The notes under the pieces were generated by a model. The model was not told the DNA's origin and ran no database searches. It saw only the letters and a list, made by a program, of their open reading frames with translations. A stretch of 14,381 nucleotides of DNA, from contig MU648365.1 of NCBI GenBank assembly GCA_026770585.1, forward strand, positions 1 through 14,381. Direction: 5' to 3'. Both the position numbers and the translations under genes were made by a program. Positions 13,804 to 14,381 of this stretch are shown here, in pieces (position 1 is the first letter of the stretch; each line of letters opens with the position of its first letter). Source of the stretch: Baffinella frigidus. Lineage: Eukaryota; Cryptophyceae; Cryptomonadales; Baffinellaceae.

Positions 13804-14381
13804 TTGATAGAGAGTGGGGCTGTGTATACACGCATGACATACAGCGGCGCCTCGATACTGTCCCTCGCATTGAAGCGAGAACTAGATGCGTCGGAAGACG
13901 CACACCGTATCTCGATGCTGGATGTGCTTCTTGCTCGCATGACACCCAGCGAGGTACGGATGCCGGCGACAACCAGTCATGGCTCGCTTGTAATGCAGGC
14001 TGTTGCGAAGGGGGGTCGGAAGTACGAGCGTCCCACGTCGGTAGTGTTGGCAAAGCTTCTGGCGCACGGAGCTGATGCGTCCGCTGTAGATGGACCATCT
14101 GGACAGACCCCGCTGTACTACCTGGTAGCCCAGTCGCTACGACCCGGCCACTACAGCCCGTCGCGAACAGAGGATAACGAGAAGGCGGTGGTACAACTTC
14201 TGCAAGGGGGTGCCGACATTTTCAGGGAAAACGCAGATGGACAGAATGTGGTAGACCTCGTGGCTGCCCAACCCAGCAACTGGACAATGCAGAAAGACAC
14301 CTACCAGCTATTGTATGATACTGCGATGCGACGCCAGAACAACCTCGAGGCGTTCGGAATGGCGTTGCACCCACAGGTGGG
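13774..14381 (+). CDS. Ankyrin-repeat-like protein, partial at the right edge
   Basis: ATG 13774 opens 202 codons with no stop before the window ends. Ankyrin-like units are visible: QLTAQLIESGAVYTRMTYSG then SILSLALKRE near the start; VVLAKLLAHGADASAVDG then GQTPLYYLVAQ at about residues 90-115; and VVQLLQGGADIFRENADG then QNVVDLVAA at about 138-160. A final stretch (residues about 193-202) reads EAFGMALHPQV, matching the beginning of the tail motif of the ankyrin-like protein at 1514-2044. The start lies antisense to the portal-like frame (overlap 13774-13803, or to 13881 if the open frame there is real). No clear TATA box is seen at the usual distance. Confidence 0.7.
   Translation, partial: MDNRTQLTAQLIESGAVYTRMTYSGASILSLALKRELDASEDAHRISMLDVLLARMTPSEVRMPATTSHGSLVMQAVAKGGRKYERPTSVVLAKLLAHGADASAVDGPSGQTPLYYLVAQSLRPGHYSPSRTEDNEKAVVQLLQGGADIFRENADGQNVVDLVAAQPSNWTMQKDTYQLLYDTAMRRQNNLEAFGMALHPQV

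Noticed and set aside
13355-14098. Long minus-strand frame overlapping both the portal-like and second ankyrin genes
   Set aside because: It is a different phase with Cys/Arg/Pro/Ser shadow composition and no portal or other motif, so it does not supply the missing portal N-terminus.
1-14381. tRNA or rRNA genes
   Set aside because: I saw no cloverleaf with T-loop consensus and no rRNA-like conserved sequence, but a covariance-model scan was not possible here.

Overview
This window reads as eukaryote-type accessory DNA, most likely from a large DNA virus of a protist or from a viral element integrated in a protist chromosome. The reasons are as follows. Genes lie closely packed on both strands. 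Start codons are preceded by TATA-like boxes and several genes are followed by AATAAA, with no Shine-Dalgarno or operon logic. One gene has a GT-AG intron. The products include ankyrin proteins, a 15-finger C2H2 protein, secreted or membrane Cys-rich repeat proteins and a DUF2828/von Willebrand A protein. The most telling gene is a partial one whose product resembles a tailed-phage/herpesvirus-type portal protein. A portal next to intron-bearing eukaryotic-style genes would fit the Mirusviricota or another HK97-lineage eukaryotic virus. This assignment is an inference: no capsid, terminase or polymerase gene lies in the window.

Layout. 1-324: no gene, one perfect hairpin. 325-1086 (+): unknown protein frame interrupted by an in-frame TAG. 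About 1159-1443 (+): doubtful small ORF behind a very good TATA box. 1514-2044 (+): short ankyrin-like protein. 2090-2713 (-): Gly/Arg/Tyr-rich unknown protein, convergent with it. 2714-3132: repeat-rich spacer. 3133-5615 (-): DUF2828/vWA protein of two exons split by a 155-nt intron. 5616-6048: spacer with a duplicated hairpin. 6049-6351 (+): small basic protein. 6352-6601: GT microsatellite and a polyadenylation signal. 6602-8041 (-): type I membrane protein. 8265-11042 (-): very long Cys-rich repeat protein with an in-frame TGA at 9387-9389. 11292-12812 (-): 15-finger C2H2 protein. 12892-about 13803 (-): portal-like protein lacking a recognisable 5' end. 13774-14381 (+): second ankyrin-type protein, running off the window.

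How the genes may work together. The two adjacent Cys-rich proteins share N-terminal modules and look like tandem paralogues for the cell or virion surface. The two ankyrin proteins seem to share a C-terminal tail motif, as expected of an expanded family of host-interaction adaptors. The zinc-finger protein is a candidate DNA-binding regulator, and the portal-like protein is the only candidate virion packaging component.

Several genes are damaged or need unusual expression: two in-frame stops, a portal frame without a start, and one zinc finger that has lost a ligand. Together with abundant microsatellites this raises the possibility of a decaying endogenous viral element, but sequencing errors, recoding or unrecognised introns could explain part of it.
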